DNA of 64,000 bases from Candidatus Denitrolinea symbiosum (GTDB lineage Bacteria > Chloroflexota > Anaerolineae > Anaerolineales > Villigracilaceae). This document shows positions 52,711 to 60,652 of the stretch, one piece after another. The translations under genes and the position numbers were made by a program. The DNA lies in NCBI GenBank assembly GCA_017312345.1, contig BLAA01000001.1:186001-250000 (forward strand), read 5' to 3'. Position 1 is the first letter of the stretch. Every line of letters starts with the position of its first letter. Below the pieces are notes generated by a model that saw nothing but the letters and a program-made list of their open reading frames with translations, searched no databases and was not told where the DNA came from.

Positions 52711-53439
52711 GGCGGGAGTGCGGAAATGAAAATGCCATATCGAAAAGTGTCGCTGGCTACGCGGTGTGGGTTGTTGGAGATTGACGAGCCCCGCTTTTTT
52801 GGCGATGTATTCCGCCAATAAAACTTTGCTTCGTTTTGCGTCCGTTCTGGTATGCGCCCCGTTCATTTCGTAACCAATTGCTCCCATGATCACATCAGCC
52901 ACTTGAATAAAATCGCTAGATTTTGAATCCAATGGTTGTATGTTCTTCACGGGCGGAGCAGGAAGTTTGTATTTTTTCCTCAGTCCGTTGTTGAGAATCG
53001 CGCAGAGCGTTGAAAGTTTGTAAATGGACGTGGTGCGGAAATCCAGAAAAATAATACACCGATCTTCGGGTTGAAGGTATTCCCCGAAGCTGTGAAGCAG
53101 GAACTGATACATCAATTTGTAAAATCCAAGTTCCGAATCGTTCTTGTTGTATTGCCTGTTATCCATTTCCTGGGTATCCACGACAATTGCCTTGAAATGA
53201 AAAGCGCGATTGACGCTGAAAAACAAGTCAATCAATGCGCGATATTCCTCAAATTTTTGGTTGGACACTTTTGTCCACTTCAATTCGCTTTTCATGTTGT
53301 TGCTTTGACGGTAAAGACTCATTGCCTGCATGAATGCTTCTTCGTTTTCGCGCATGGTAATCAGGCCGCCGATTACCATGTAGCGATCCGCAGTTTGACG
53401 CGATTCATCGCAGTAGATATGTAGAAATCTTCCAGTCAT
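52702..53439 (-). CDS. DUF3800 protein 1
   Basis: A 245-residue protein of the DUF3800 family, thought to have an RNase H-like fold with acidic catalytic residues. The N-terminal HIYCDESRQTADRYMVIGG block carries the conserved Asp-Glu-Ser; a central FLDFRTT strand and C-terminal QVADVIMGAIGYE supply further acidic positions. ATG 53439 has GGAGAG 8 bases upstream; an ATG at 53466 is possible. It is AT-rich, converges on structured RNA 1, and the unit lies between 44-bp direct repeats, all pointing to a mobile module. Catalysis is not proved by sequence. Confidence 0.85.
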   Translation of the reverse strand: MTGRFLHIYCDESRQTADRYMVIGGLITMRENEEAFMQAMSLYRQSNNMKSELKWTKVSNQKFEEYRALIDLFFSVNRAFHFKAIVVDTQEMDNRQYNKNDSELGFYKLMYQFLLHSFGEYLQPEDRCIIFLDFRTTSIYKLSTLCAILNNGLRKKYKLPAPPVKNIQPLDSKSSDFIQVADVIMGAIGYEMNGAHTRTDAKRSKVLLAEYIAKKAGLVNLQQPTPRSQRHFSIWHFHFRTPAKK

Positions 53440-53580
53440 AGTACTACTCTCCACTACCTCAACCAATTTTTCGGATTATGATTGCATAAAATTAGTTGAC
53501 AAAATTATACACCCTGTTTTCTGGCGCGCCTGTTTGCGAGTATACATTTCCCTACCATCATCATAAGTCTACGTATCACG

Positions 53581-53628
53581 AGTCTGAAGGACTTCCATGT
53601 GCTGAGCAGGTGGCTTTAGCCCCGCGAG
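53581..53628. repeat. Dispersed two-hairpin repeat, copy 1
   Basis: AGTCTGAAGGACT plus a GAGCAGG/CCCCGC hairpin; about 75% identical to 63452-63498. With the direct repeat at 53628 and a short CACGTACACAGGTAGACAGG array (53672-53700), it fills the 360-base gap between DUF3800 gene 1 and the next gene; nothing else is seen there. Confidence 0.7.
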
Positions 53629-53671
53629 GTATGATTTGGTGGCGGAGGTGGTGGAGAGGGTGAGGGGATAG
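53628..53671. repeat. 44-bp direct repeat copy 2
   Basis: Copy of 52516-52559 (43 of 44 bases). Here it lies in non-coding DNA 190 bases upstream of the DUF3800 start codon. Confidence 0.92.
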
Positions 53672-53800
53672 ATAGGTACACACGTACACAGGTAGACAGG
53701 GAACGCCGTCGAGAAGGGGATTCCTGACGGCGGAGGTAATTGCGGGAGTAAAATAGACGACGGGCGATAGACCATAGACCACGAAAACAAGGAGAAAAAA

Positions 53801-54244
53801 ATGGCTAAAGGTGCATTGGTTGTCATCCCTATGATATCGGGAACCGAGGAGGATGTTGAAGCGTCGCTCATCAATGCGACATTCCAAGTGAAAGACGCGA
53901 CCACATATAAATTTCCACATCCAGAATTCGGCGCATGGCTGATCGAGGAAATTTACGCAAAACAAAAAATCAACGCCAAAAAAGAAGGCTTGTTCAAAAA
54001 GAAATATGTTTGTAGTTCTTGTCAAATGGAACTGAATCCTGAAGCGCAAGCCAGAGGAACGATAGAGTTTGAAATAAAATACCCGTTCATGGAACTTGCC
54101 CCTTTTCAAATTAGACTCACGCTTCCGCTGGTCACATGTGGGAACTGTGGAAAAAAGAATATCGTGGATGTCAAAGGGGTGTACGACTTTAGAGTTCCAG
54201 AAGCGCTATTGCATGCCTTCGAGTCTCGGAACATCAAACCATAA
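53801..54244 (+). CDS. Hypothetical zinc-ribbon protein
   Basis: A 147-residue protein lying between the two DUF3800 loci. It begins MAKGALVVIPMISGTEEDVEASL; the C-terminal half has two CxxC pairs (VCSSCQMELNPEA and VTCGNCGKKNIVDV), a likely zinc ribbon on a beta-sandwich. An AAGGAG box precedes the ATG. It is AT-rich like its neighbours. No family recognised; proximity to the DUF3800/RNA units may be functional or simply shared transfer. Confidence 0.7.
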   Translation: MAKGALVVIPMISGTEEDVEASLINATFQVKDATTYKFPHPEFGAWLIEEIYAKQKINAKKEGLFKKKYVCSSCQMELNPEAQARGTIEFEIKYPFMELAPFQIRLTLPLVTCGNCGKKNIVDVKGVYDFRVPEALLHAFESRNIKP

Positions 54245-54255
54245 TGGTGGTAAGT

Positions 54256-54324
54256 GAAAGCGGATAAGCGGATTCGGGACGCGCCATCCGCTAATCCGTT
54301 TTGCGAAGCAATCCGTTGGTCATC
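54256..54324. repeat. Hairpin element (AAGCGGATAAGCGGAT type), copy B
   Basis: AAAGCGGATAAGCGGATTC, a GC-rich centre and the complementary ATCCGCTAATCCGTTTT, ending ATCCGTTGGTCAT. Related to 56069-56140 and to a half copy at 7179-7205. Confidence 0.8.
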
Positions 54325-54338
54325 GTTTGGGCAAAATT

Positions 54339-54371
54339 GTAATGAAATTTTCGTGTAAGTTGATATATAAT
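54339..54371 (+). promoter_or_regulatory. Promoter of structured RNA 2
   Basis: TGTAATGAAATTTTC (54339-54353) and TATAAT (54366-54371), the same elements at the same 27-base offset as at 52579-52611. Confidence 0.75.
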
Positions 54372-54379
54372 GTGGGCAA

Positions 54380-54465
54380 TGAATTAGCCAGTCGGCTATA
54401 GGTGAAAGTCGGCTCCATGCCGTGCGCTCGAAATCCGAGCCTAGCCTATAGAGGGCTGGCTTTTT
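54380..54465 (+). ncRNA. Structured RNA 2 facing a DUF3800 gene
   Basis: Predicted junction RNA with the same plan as RNA 1 but different sequence. P1a AGCCAG/CTGGCT (54386-54391 with 54456-54461), P1b CTATAGG/CCTATAG (54396-54402 with 54445-54451), P2 CGGC/GCCG (54410-54422), P3 GCTCG/CGAGC (54426-54440). GAAAG precedes P2 and CTAG follows P3. It ends CTTTTT. The RNA overlaps, antisense, the last 20 or so bases of DUF3800 gene 2. Confidence 0.7.
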
Positions 54466-55228
54466 CTATGTCAAATAGGTTGTCCCGCCCGTACCAGTTT
54501 TTCGGATACTTTTCGTTGTCGTACCGATCCACAAGCAGGCTGACTTTGTCCTGCATGAAGCGAAAATAGCGCATTTCCCGTTTTACGAAGGCGCGATAGA
54601 CCGCCCAATTCATGTAATCAACCACCTGCAAGCACGGCTCACCGACTGCGGTATGGGGAAACACCGAAATTTCAGTGTCCACTTTGTGATTCCAACGCTT
54701 CTCGAATTTTGAAACGCCTTTCGCTATGGCGGTTACGAGTCGTTCCTGCCGCAGGCGCGTCCCTCGTTGGGAAATGTAAACTCGATTTTTGGTGTGGCGA
54801 TGAAGCACGTTTTCAAACAACAGACTCATCAGGTAATCGTAGAATTCGCCTTCGTTTGCGTGGAACGTATTGCGAAATACGCGTTCCTTTTTACGGGCGA
54901 CCACAAATTGTGCCTTGAAGTCCAATGTGCGAAGCGTTTCAAAAACCGATTGCCTTACTTCGGGAATATCGTCCTTGGCATGAAATGCGACGTTTGTCTT
55001 TTTCATGGAAGGAATATCGCGCAGATATTCGTTGGTCGCAATTTTCGTGTGAAGTTCATTCAATGCCAACCTTATTGAATGGGGATCAGATGTTTCCACA
55101 AAACCAAGAAGGAAAACAGGGGAACAACCTTCCTGACCGACGATCAGGTTTCCACGCGCGTCATAAAACGTCGGATCGCCCGACTCGTCAACAAAATACC
55201 AATGTTCGCTATCAATCGGCTTCTTCAT
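54446..55228 (-). CDS. DUF3800 protein 2
   Basis: A 260-residue DUF3800 member with the motif HWYFVDESGDPTFYD near the N-terminus, SMKKTNVAFHAKDD, a basic central region (KKERVFRNTFH) and the C-terminal CLQVVDYMNWAVYR with the conserved Gln-Asp. It shares only family-level similarity with DUF3800 protein 1. I take ATG 55228, because the longer frame begins inside an inverted-repeat element; a TATAAT lies about 22 bases upstream. Its 3' end overlaps structured RNA 2 in antisense. Enzymatic function unproven. Confidence 0.85.
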   Translation of the reverse strand: MKKPIDSEHWYFVDESGDPTFYDARGNLIVGQEGCSPVFLLGFVETSDPHSIRLALNELHTKIATNEYLRDIPSMKKTNVAFHAKDDIPEVRQSVFETLRTLDFKAQFVVARKKERVFRNTFHANEGEFYDYLMSLLFENVLHRHTKNRVYISQRGTRLRQERLVTAIAKGVSKFEKRWNHKVDTEISVFPHTAVGEPCLQVVDYMNWAVYRAFVKREMRYFRFMQDKVSLLVDRYDNEKYPKNWYGRDNLFDIEKASPL

Positions 55229-55296
55229 AAAAATATGAAATCCCAAACAGATTATACCTGCTTCGATGCAGACTTCGGATGGCTTTGGTTGGGGAG

Positions 55297-55393
55297 AAAA
55301 CCTGACATGTCTCATCCGCGCCGTGATTAACCGAGTCGCGTGCGGGGAAAAGAGCCACGATAATCGGGGGTCTGCGGAGACATGTCAGGTTTT
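55297..55393. mobile_element. MITE-like element with 17-bp perfect inverted repeats
   Basis: A 97-bp non-coding element bounded by AAAACCTGACATGTCTC and its exact complement. It sits between DUF3800 gene 2 and padR, with no transposase. One arm plus 9 neighbouring bases also occurs at 7878-7903. It could alternatively be a large bidirectional terminator. Confidence 0.65.
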
Positions 55394-55403
55394 ATGCAAT
55401 TCA

Positions 55404-55967
55404 TCACCCCTTCATCCACTTCCGCGCCGCCTCCATCTCCTGCAATTCCTGGCGCATTTGACGGATCCAACTCAGTTCGAGTTCGAATTGGTTGATCCAA
55501 TTCTTGTAGATCATGTCCCACAGGTATTTCTCGCGCGGCGTCCGCTCGGGCATGTTCGGCTTTTCGTCCGCTTGCACGCGCAGGAAGAATAGTTTCTCGC
55601 CGACGGCGTTCAGGTACGCTGCGAGGATCTCGTCCATTTCCTGCACGCTGAGACTGTCCGCCCACATGAGTTGGTTCAGGAACGGTTTCTTGATCTGCGG
55701 CGGCTCAGGTTCGCTCTTCACCCATTCTCCCAGCGCCTGCCTGCCCATGTCGGTGATGGCGTACACATGACGGTCAGGCGCGCCGACCTGGTTTTCGATG
55801 GTCTTGGTGACCCAGCTATCCTTGTGCAGGTCCACCAGGGCGCGATAGATTTGGTTATTGTTCGCCGTCCAGGGGAGCGTTTCGGAATCGGCGATGATTT
55901 TTTTGATGTCGTAGCCAGTCATTGGCTTCCAGCTCAGATAGCCCAAAACAACGAATTTGATGGACAT
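55404..55967 (-). CDS. PadR-family transcriptional regulator
   Basis: A 187-residue winged-helix protein: FVVLGYLSWKPMTGYDIKKII is the PadR N-terminus, NNNQIYRALVDLHKDSWVT the recognition helix and HVYAITDMGRQALGEW the wing; the C-terminal part is the helical PadR dimer domain. ATG 55967 has a GAGGAGG box. The promoter contains a perfect 8-2-8 palindrome, so it is probably autoregulated. It is divergent from three MttB-family genes and may control them. Confidence 0.92.
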   Translation of the reverse strand: MSIKFVVLGYLSWKPMTGYDIKKIIADSETLPWTANNNQIYRALVDLHKDSWVTKTIENQVGAPDRHVYAITDMGRQALGEWVKSEPEPPQIKKPFLNQLMWADSLSVQEMDEILAAYLNAVGEKLFFLRVQADEKPNMPERTPREKYLWDMIYKNWINQFELELSWIRQMRQELQEMEAARKWMKG

Positions 55968-56000
55968 GGGGAACCTCCTCAAAGTATGGGTTGTGTATCC

Positions 56001-56030
56001 TATGTTATCAATAACATATAATTTTGTCAA
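56001..56030 (-). promoter_or_regulatory. padR promoter and operator
   Basis: Minus-strand TTGACA (56025-56030), 17 bases, TAACAT (56002-56007). The palindrome TATGTTAT-CA-ATAACATA (56001-56018) covers the -10 and spacer, placing a repressor over RNA polymerase. Confidence 0.85.
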
Positions 56031-56068
56031 TCCTTCCGCGCAGACGCAGACGGTTTGTGTTGCGGAGC

Positions 56069-56140
56069 GACCAGCGAATGGAAAGCGGATAAGCGGATTC
56101 GGGGCGCGCCATCCGCTTATCCGTTTAATATCCGCTGGTC
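56069..56140. repeat. Hairpin element (AAGCGGATAAGCGGAT type), copy A
   Basis: A 72-base imperfect inverted repeat: GACCAGCG outer arm, AAGCGGATAAGCGGAT inner arm, a GGGGCGCGCC centre and the complements ATCCGCTTATCCGTTT and CGCTGGTC. It lies between padR and the first mttB gene. Confidence 0.85.
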
Positions 56141-56229
56141 ATTTGACGCGCGCCCTCCCGCCAATGCGATAGATTCAGTATAATGCAACGACAATCGAAC
56201 AGCCTGGGACGCCCGCCAAAGGAGAGCAG

Positions 56230-57678
56230 ATGAACGGACCACGCCCCCCGCTCGAGCCCATCCATTCTGCCTATCGGATGCAGTTCCTCGCCGATGAGCA
56301 GTTGGACCAACTCCAGGAATCCACGTTAGACATCCTCGAAAACGTCGGCGTGAAATTCCCCTCGCAGAAATGCCTGGACGCGTTCGCCGAACACGGCGCG
56401 CAGGTGGACATGGCAAAACAGGTCGTGCGAATCCCGCGCGGCATGGTTTTCAACGCGTTGAAGACCGTGCCGCGTTATTTTGTCATGGGGGCGCGCGTTC
56501 CCAAATACGACCTGCATTTGCAGGAGAACGTCACATACTTCACCACCGACGGATGCGGGGTCGAGACCGTGGACCTGTACACTGGCGAGAAGCGCGTCTC
56601 CACAAAAGCGGACGTGGGCATGATGGCGCGCATCGTCGACTCCCAGCCCGCGGTCGGGTTCTACTGGCCGATGGTCAGCGCGCAGGACTTCGGGCGCGCC
56701 GCCCCGCTCCACGAAGCGGACGCGGGCTGGCAGAACACCGTCAAACACATCCAGTCCGAGACGATCATGGGCGAGCGCGAAGCCGAATACGCGGTGGAGA
56801 TGGCGACCGTCATCGCGGGCAGCCGCGAGGAATTGCGCCGCCGTCCGCCGCTCTCGCTCGTCGTCTGCACCATCGCGCCGCTGTTGCAGGACCAGCCCGG
56901 CATCGAAGGCGCGCTGGTGATGGCGAAGGCGGGAATCCCCGTCGGCTTCCTCGCCATGCCCACGCTGGGGACGACCGCGCCCGCCACCGTGGCCGGCGCG
57001 CTGGCCGTGGGCGACGCGGAGTGCATCAGCGCGACCGTGCTTATCCAACTGGTCGCGCCCGGCGCGCCCGTCTTCCACTCCATCATGCAGGCCTGGGCCG
57101 ACCCGCGCACCGGCGCGTACGTGGGCTATCCGCTCGACTCGCGCGGCCGCACCGCGCCCATCGAGATCGCCCACCACTGGGGCATCCCCTCGATGGGCGC
57201 CTGCTTCGGGACCGACTCCGTCGAACTGGGCTGGCAGACGGCGGCCGAGCCGGCCCTCGACCCGTTCCTAGCGGGCCTCGTCAGCCCGGAGTTCGTCACC
57301 GGCATGGGACTTTCGCGCACCTACACTTTGCTCCGCCCCGAACAACTCCTGCTCGACATTGACCTGTACCAGCGCGCCCGCCATTACATGCAGCCGCTCG
57401 AAGTCGGCGAAGAGACGCTCGCGCTGGAGGCCGTCCGCAACGTCGGCCCGGGCGGACAGTTCCTCAGCCAGAAACACACCCGCGCGCACATGCGCGCGTC
57501 GTTCACGCGTTCCATCGCCTATCAGTTGGACGAAAAGAACAAATACCGCGACCCGCTCGAAGTCGCGCGGGAGCGGACGCGTTGGATCGTCGAAAATCAC
57601 CGGGCGGAGCCGCTCGAGGGGTCCCAGCAAAAAGAATTGGCGCGCATTCTGGCCGCGGCGGATCGGGAATTGGCGTAG
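56230..57678 (+). CDS. MttB-family methyltransferase 1 (non-pyrrolysine)
   Basis: A 482-residue member of the trimethylamine methyltransferase superfamily. The TIM-barrel family pattern is clear (LDILENVGVKFPSQKCLDAF, GVETVDLYTGEKRVS, LLQDQPGIEGALVMAKAGIP, DIDLYQRARHYM, GPGGQFLSQKHTRAHM). No in-frame amber codon occurs, so it lacks pyrrolysine and should act on a quaternary amine such as glycine betaine or a related compound, donating methyl to a corrinoid protein. Start ATG 56230 has AAAGGAG. It is the first of three tandem paralogues. Confidence 0.88.
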   Translation: MNGPRPPLEPIHSAYRMQFLADEQLDQLQESTLDILENVGVKFPSQKCLDAFAEHGAQVDMAKQVVRIPRGMVFNALKTVPRYFVMGARVPKYDLHLQENVTYFTTDGCGVETVDLYTGEKRVSTKADVGMMARIVDSQPAVGFYWPMVSAQDFGRAAPLHEADAGWQNTVKHIQSETIMGEREAEYAVEMATVIAGSREELRRRPPLSLVVCTIAPLLQDQPGIEGALVMAKAGIPVGFLAMPTLGTTAPATVAGALAVGDAECISATVLIQLVAPGAPVFHSIMQAWADPRTGAYVGYPLDSRGRTAPIEIAHHWGIPSMGACFGTDSVELGWQTAAEPALDPFLAGLVSPEFVTGMGLSRTYTLLRPEQLLLDIDLYQRARHYMQPLEVGEETLALEAVRNVGPGGQFLSQKHTRAHMRASFTRSIAYQLDEKNKYRDPLEVARERTRWIVENHRAEPLEGSQQKELARILAAADRELA

Positions 57679-57707
57679 CGTAAATTGGCAATTCGTTTTA
57701 CAAGAGG

Positions 57708-59147
57708 ATGGAGTTTATGGAAACCGATCTTCGCGTCCTTTCGGAGAACGAGGTCGCGCAAGTCCACGAACGCACGCTGCACGTTCTGGAAACAATCGGC
57801 GTGCGCGTGGACACCGAGCGCGGCCGCCGCGCCTTGAAAGACGCCGGCGCGCGCGTGGACGAATCCAGCCGCGTCGTTCGCTTCCCGCGTGACTTTGTGG
57901 AGGAGTGCCTGCGACTGGCGCCGAAAAAATTTAGTCTCGGCGGACGCCGCCCCGGCTGGGAATTTCCCCTCAACGCCGACAAGTGTACTTTGCTCGCCGA
58001 CGGCGCGGCGATCTTCGTGCTGGACAGCCTGACCGGCGAACGCCGCGACGCCACCCGCCAGGACTGGCTCGACTCCACCCGCCTGATCGACGCGCTCGAC
58101 GAAGTGGGCGTGTACTGGTCCATGGTGGAGCCGACCTTCGCCGAAGCCACCCTGCGCGATTTCGCCGGTTACCTGCGCGGCATGGTCACGTATTTTTCCA
58201 AGCACCTGCAAGACAGCACGCATACCGTGGAGCAGTCGCGCCTGCTGCTGGAAGTGCTGGGGACGGTCTTCGGCGGACGCGAGGCCGTGCGCGACGGGAA
58301 CCCGTTCTCGTTCCTGCTCACGCCCATCTCGCCGCTGGTGATCGAAGCCGCGCACACCGACGCCTACCTCGAAATAGCGGACTGGGGCATCCCCGCCGCG
58401 ATCATGCCGATGCCGTTGATGGGCGGCACCGCGCCGGCCAGTCTCATCTCCACGCTGCTGCTCGCCAATGCCGAGACGCTCGCCATGCTCTGCCTCATCC
58501 AGGCCGCCGCGCCCGGCACGCCGGTCATCTACGCCGCCTGTCCCGCCATCATGGACCCGTACACGGGACGATTCGTCGGCAGCGAAGTGGAGCACGGACT
58601 GCTCGGCGCGGCCGTGACCGAACTGGCGCGTTCCTACAAACTGCCGGTGGAAGCCTCGGTGGGCGGTTCGGGACGCTACCGCCCCGGACTGGGAGCCGGC
58701 TACGAGCGCGCCCTCAACTGGTCCATGGCGACGCTCTCCTGGCCCGACCTGCTGGTGGGACCCGGTCAACTCGGCGGGTCCATGTTCCTCAGCCTCGAGC
58801 AGCTCCTCGCCGACGTGGAGATCTTCCGCCGCAGCCTGCGTCTCTCGGACGGGATCAAAACGTCCGCGTCCGAATGGCTGGAAGCGGAACTGGCCGCGGT
58901 CGGACACGGCGGCAACTTCCTCGGGAGGAAGTCCACGCGCGACGCCTTCCGTCACGGCGAAGTTTACGTGGACGGGTACGACCTCCACTCCACCTACGAA
59001 GCCTGGCACGCCTCGGGCAAGCCCAGCCTGATCGAGGAACTCCATAATGACGTGCAGGAGATTTTGAAAAATCACCAACCGCTTCCGCTAGATGAAGACG
59101 TGGAGCGTGAACTGGATCGCATCGAAGCGAGCGTGAAGGAGAAATAA
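57708..59147 (+). CDS. MttB-family methyltransferase 2 (non-pyrrolysine)
   Basis: A 479-residue paralogue of its neighbours, with LHVLETIGVRVDTERGRRALKDAGARVD at the N-terminus, PMPLMGGTAPASLISTLLLANAE in the barrel, and GHGGNFLGRKSTRDAF at the end. It starts 30 bases after the first gene (ATG 57708; 57717 is an alternative start closer to the GAGGA box). No amber codon. No corrinoid protein or MtrH-type methyltransferase is adjacent, so methyl acceptors must be encoded elsewhere. Confidence 0.88.
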   Translation: MEFMETDLRVLSENEVAQVHERTLHVLETIGVRVDTERGRRALKDAGARVDESSRVVRFPRDFVEECLRLAPKKFSLGGRRPGWEFPLNADKCTLLADGAAIFVLDSLTGERRDATRQDWLDSTRLIDALDEVGVYWSMVEPTFAEATLRDFAGYLRGMVTYFSKHLQDSTHTVEQSRLLLEVLGTVFGGREAVRDGNPFSFLLTPISPLVIEAAHTDAYLEIADWGIPAAIMPMPLMGGTAPASLISTLLLANAETLAMLCLIQAAAPGTPVIYAACPAIMDPYTGRFVGSEVEHGLLGAAVTELARSYKLPVEASVGGSGRYRPGLGAGYERALNWSMATLSWPDLLVGPGQLGGSMFLSLEQLLADVEIFRRSLRLSDGIKTSASEWLEAELAAVGHGGNFLGRKSTRDAFRHGEVYVDGYDLHSTYEAWHASGKPSLIEELHNDVQEILKNHQPLPLDEDVERELDRIEASVKEK

Positions 59148-59153
59148 TTCGGT

Positions 59154-59184
59154 ACGCGGATTTTTTTCTTTAAAAAATCCGCGT
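59154..59184 (+). promoter_or_regulatory. Hairpin between the second and third mttB genes
   Basis: A 13-bp inverted repeat ACGCGGATTTTTT/AAAAAATCCGCGT with a 5-base loop. It could attenuate transcription into the third gene; the following GCGTAATCCGTGTAC is another short-word stretch. Confidence 0.6.
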
Positions 59185-59210
59185 AATCCGTGTACAAAAA
59201 GGAACCCGCC

Positions 59211-60644
59211 ATGCAATTTACCAGCCAACTCTTGAGCGACTCAGAAAAAGAACGCATCCACACGGACACTTTAAAAATCCTGGAAACCGTCGGCGTGCGC
59301 TATTACAGCGAGAAAGCGCTGAAACTGCTCGAAGACGCGGGCGCCCGCGTGGACTACGGCGAAAAGATCGCCCGCATCCCGCCCGCGCTGGCGGAACATG
59401 CCCTCGCCACCGCGCCCAAAGCGTTCACCCTCGGGGCGCGCAACTCCCAGCATGATTATCCCCTGCCCTCGCCGGTCACGCGTTACTGCATAGACGGCAC
59501 CGGCGCGTTCGTGCAGGACTTCCACACCGGCGAGCGCCGCTACGGCGAGAACCGGGACAACGAACAGGCTTTGCGCGTCTTCCAGGCCATGGACATGGGC
59601 GTGATGGTCTGGGCGCCCGTCGCCGCGGCGGACAAACCCGCGCATTCGCGCCCGCTCCACGAGTGGGGAGCCGCGATCCGCTTCTGCTCCAAGCACGGAC
59701 AGCACGAGATTCACACCCCCGAGCAGGCGCCTTTCCTCGCCGAAATGCTCCTCGCCGCGCTCGGCAGCGAAGACGAGGTGAAGCGCCGCCGCGCCTACTC
59801 GCTCATCTACTGTCCCGTCTCGCCGCTCATGCACGACGGCCCGATGATGGACGCCTACCTCGAAATGGGCGCGCTCGACCTGCCCGTGATGATCCTGCCC
59901 ATGCCTGTCACCGGCACGACCGGCCCCGCCAGCCTCTTCAGCAACATCTGCCTCGCCAACGCGGAAAACCTCTCTTCCATCGTCGTCTTCCAACTCGCCC
60001 ACCCCGCCCGCCCGATGATCTACTCCAGCGCCACCGGGACGATGGACATGCGCAACGGCGCCTACGTGGCCGGCTCGCCCGAAATGGGACTCATGTCCGC
60101 CGCGCTGGTCGAGATGGGACGCTTCTACGGTCTTCCCTCGACCTCGGCCGGATGCACCGCCGACGCGCGTCACCCCGGCCCGGACGCCGTCCTCGAAAAG
60201 ATGATCACCGCCCTCGCGCCCGCGCTGTGCGGATCGGACATCATCGTCGGCTTCGGCGAACTCGAAAGCGACCAGCTGCTTTTGCTGGAGCAGATCGTGG
60301 TGGATAATGAGATCGCCCGCTTCTGCGAACGGCTCTGCCGCGGCGTGGACTCGTCCCCGCAAAGATCGTTGACCGAAGACCTCCTCGCCATTCAGCCGGG
60401 CGGCAACTTCCTGACGCGCAAATCCACCCGTCAATTGGCGCGCAGCGACGAGTTCCTGCAAGCCTCCCTGCTCGACCATCACACCTTCGAGCAATGGGCG
60501 CAACTCGGCAAACCGTCCATGTATTCGAACGCGCGCAAAAAAGTGGAGGAGATTCTCGCCGCGCCCGTTCAAGACCCCGTGTCGGACGAGACGACGCAAA
60601 AACTGGAGGAGATCCTCGCGAAAGCGGACGCGGAACTGGGCTAA
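59211..60644 (+). CDS. MttB-family methyltransferase 3 (non-pyrrolysine)
   Basis: A 477-residue third paralogue. The N-terminus LKILETVGVRYYSEKALKLLEDAGARVDYG, the PMPVTGTTGPASLFSNICLANAE barrel strand and the IQPGGNFLTRKSTRQLA end follow the family. ATG 59211 has a matching AAAAAGGA box; the longer frame from 59190 starts in repeat sequence. A hairpin separates it from the second gene. The three proteins differ enough to suggest different amine substrates (inference). Confidence 0.88.
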   Translation: MQFTSQLLSDSEKERIHTDTLKILETVGVRYYSEKALKLLEDAGARVDYGEKIARIPPALAEHALATAPKAFTLGARNSQHDYPLPSPVTRYCIDGTGAFVQDFHTGERRYGENRDNEQALRVFQAMDMGVMVWAPVAAADKPAHSRPLHEWGAAIRFCSKHGQHEIHTPEQAPFLAEMLLAALGSEDEVKRRRAYSLIYCPVSPLMHDGPMMDAYLEMGALDLPVMILPMPVTGTTGPASLFSNICLANAENLSSIVVFQLAHPARPMIYSSATGTMDMRNGAYVAGSPEMGLMSAALVEMGRFYGLPSTSAGCTADARHPGPDAVLEKMITALAPALCGSDIIVGFGELESDQLLLLEQIVVDNEIARFCERLCRGVDSSPQRSLTEDLLAIQPGGNFLTRKSTRQLARSDEFLQASLLDHHTFEQWAQLGKPSMYSNARKKVEEILAAPVQDPVSDETTQKLEEILAKADAELG

Positions 60645-60652
60645 AGCGCTTC

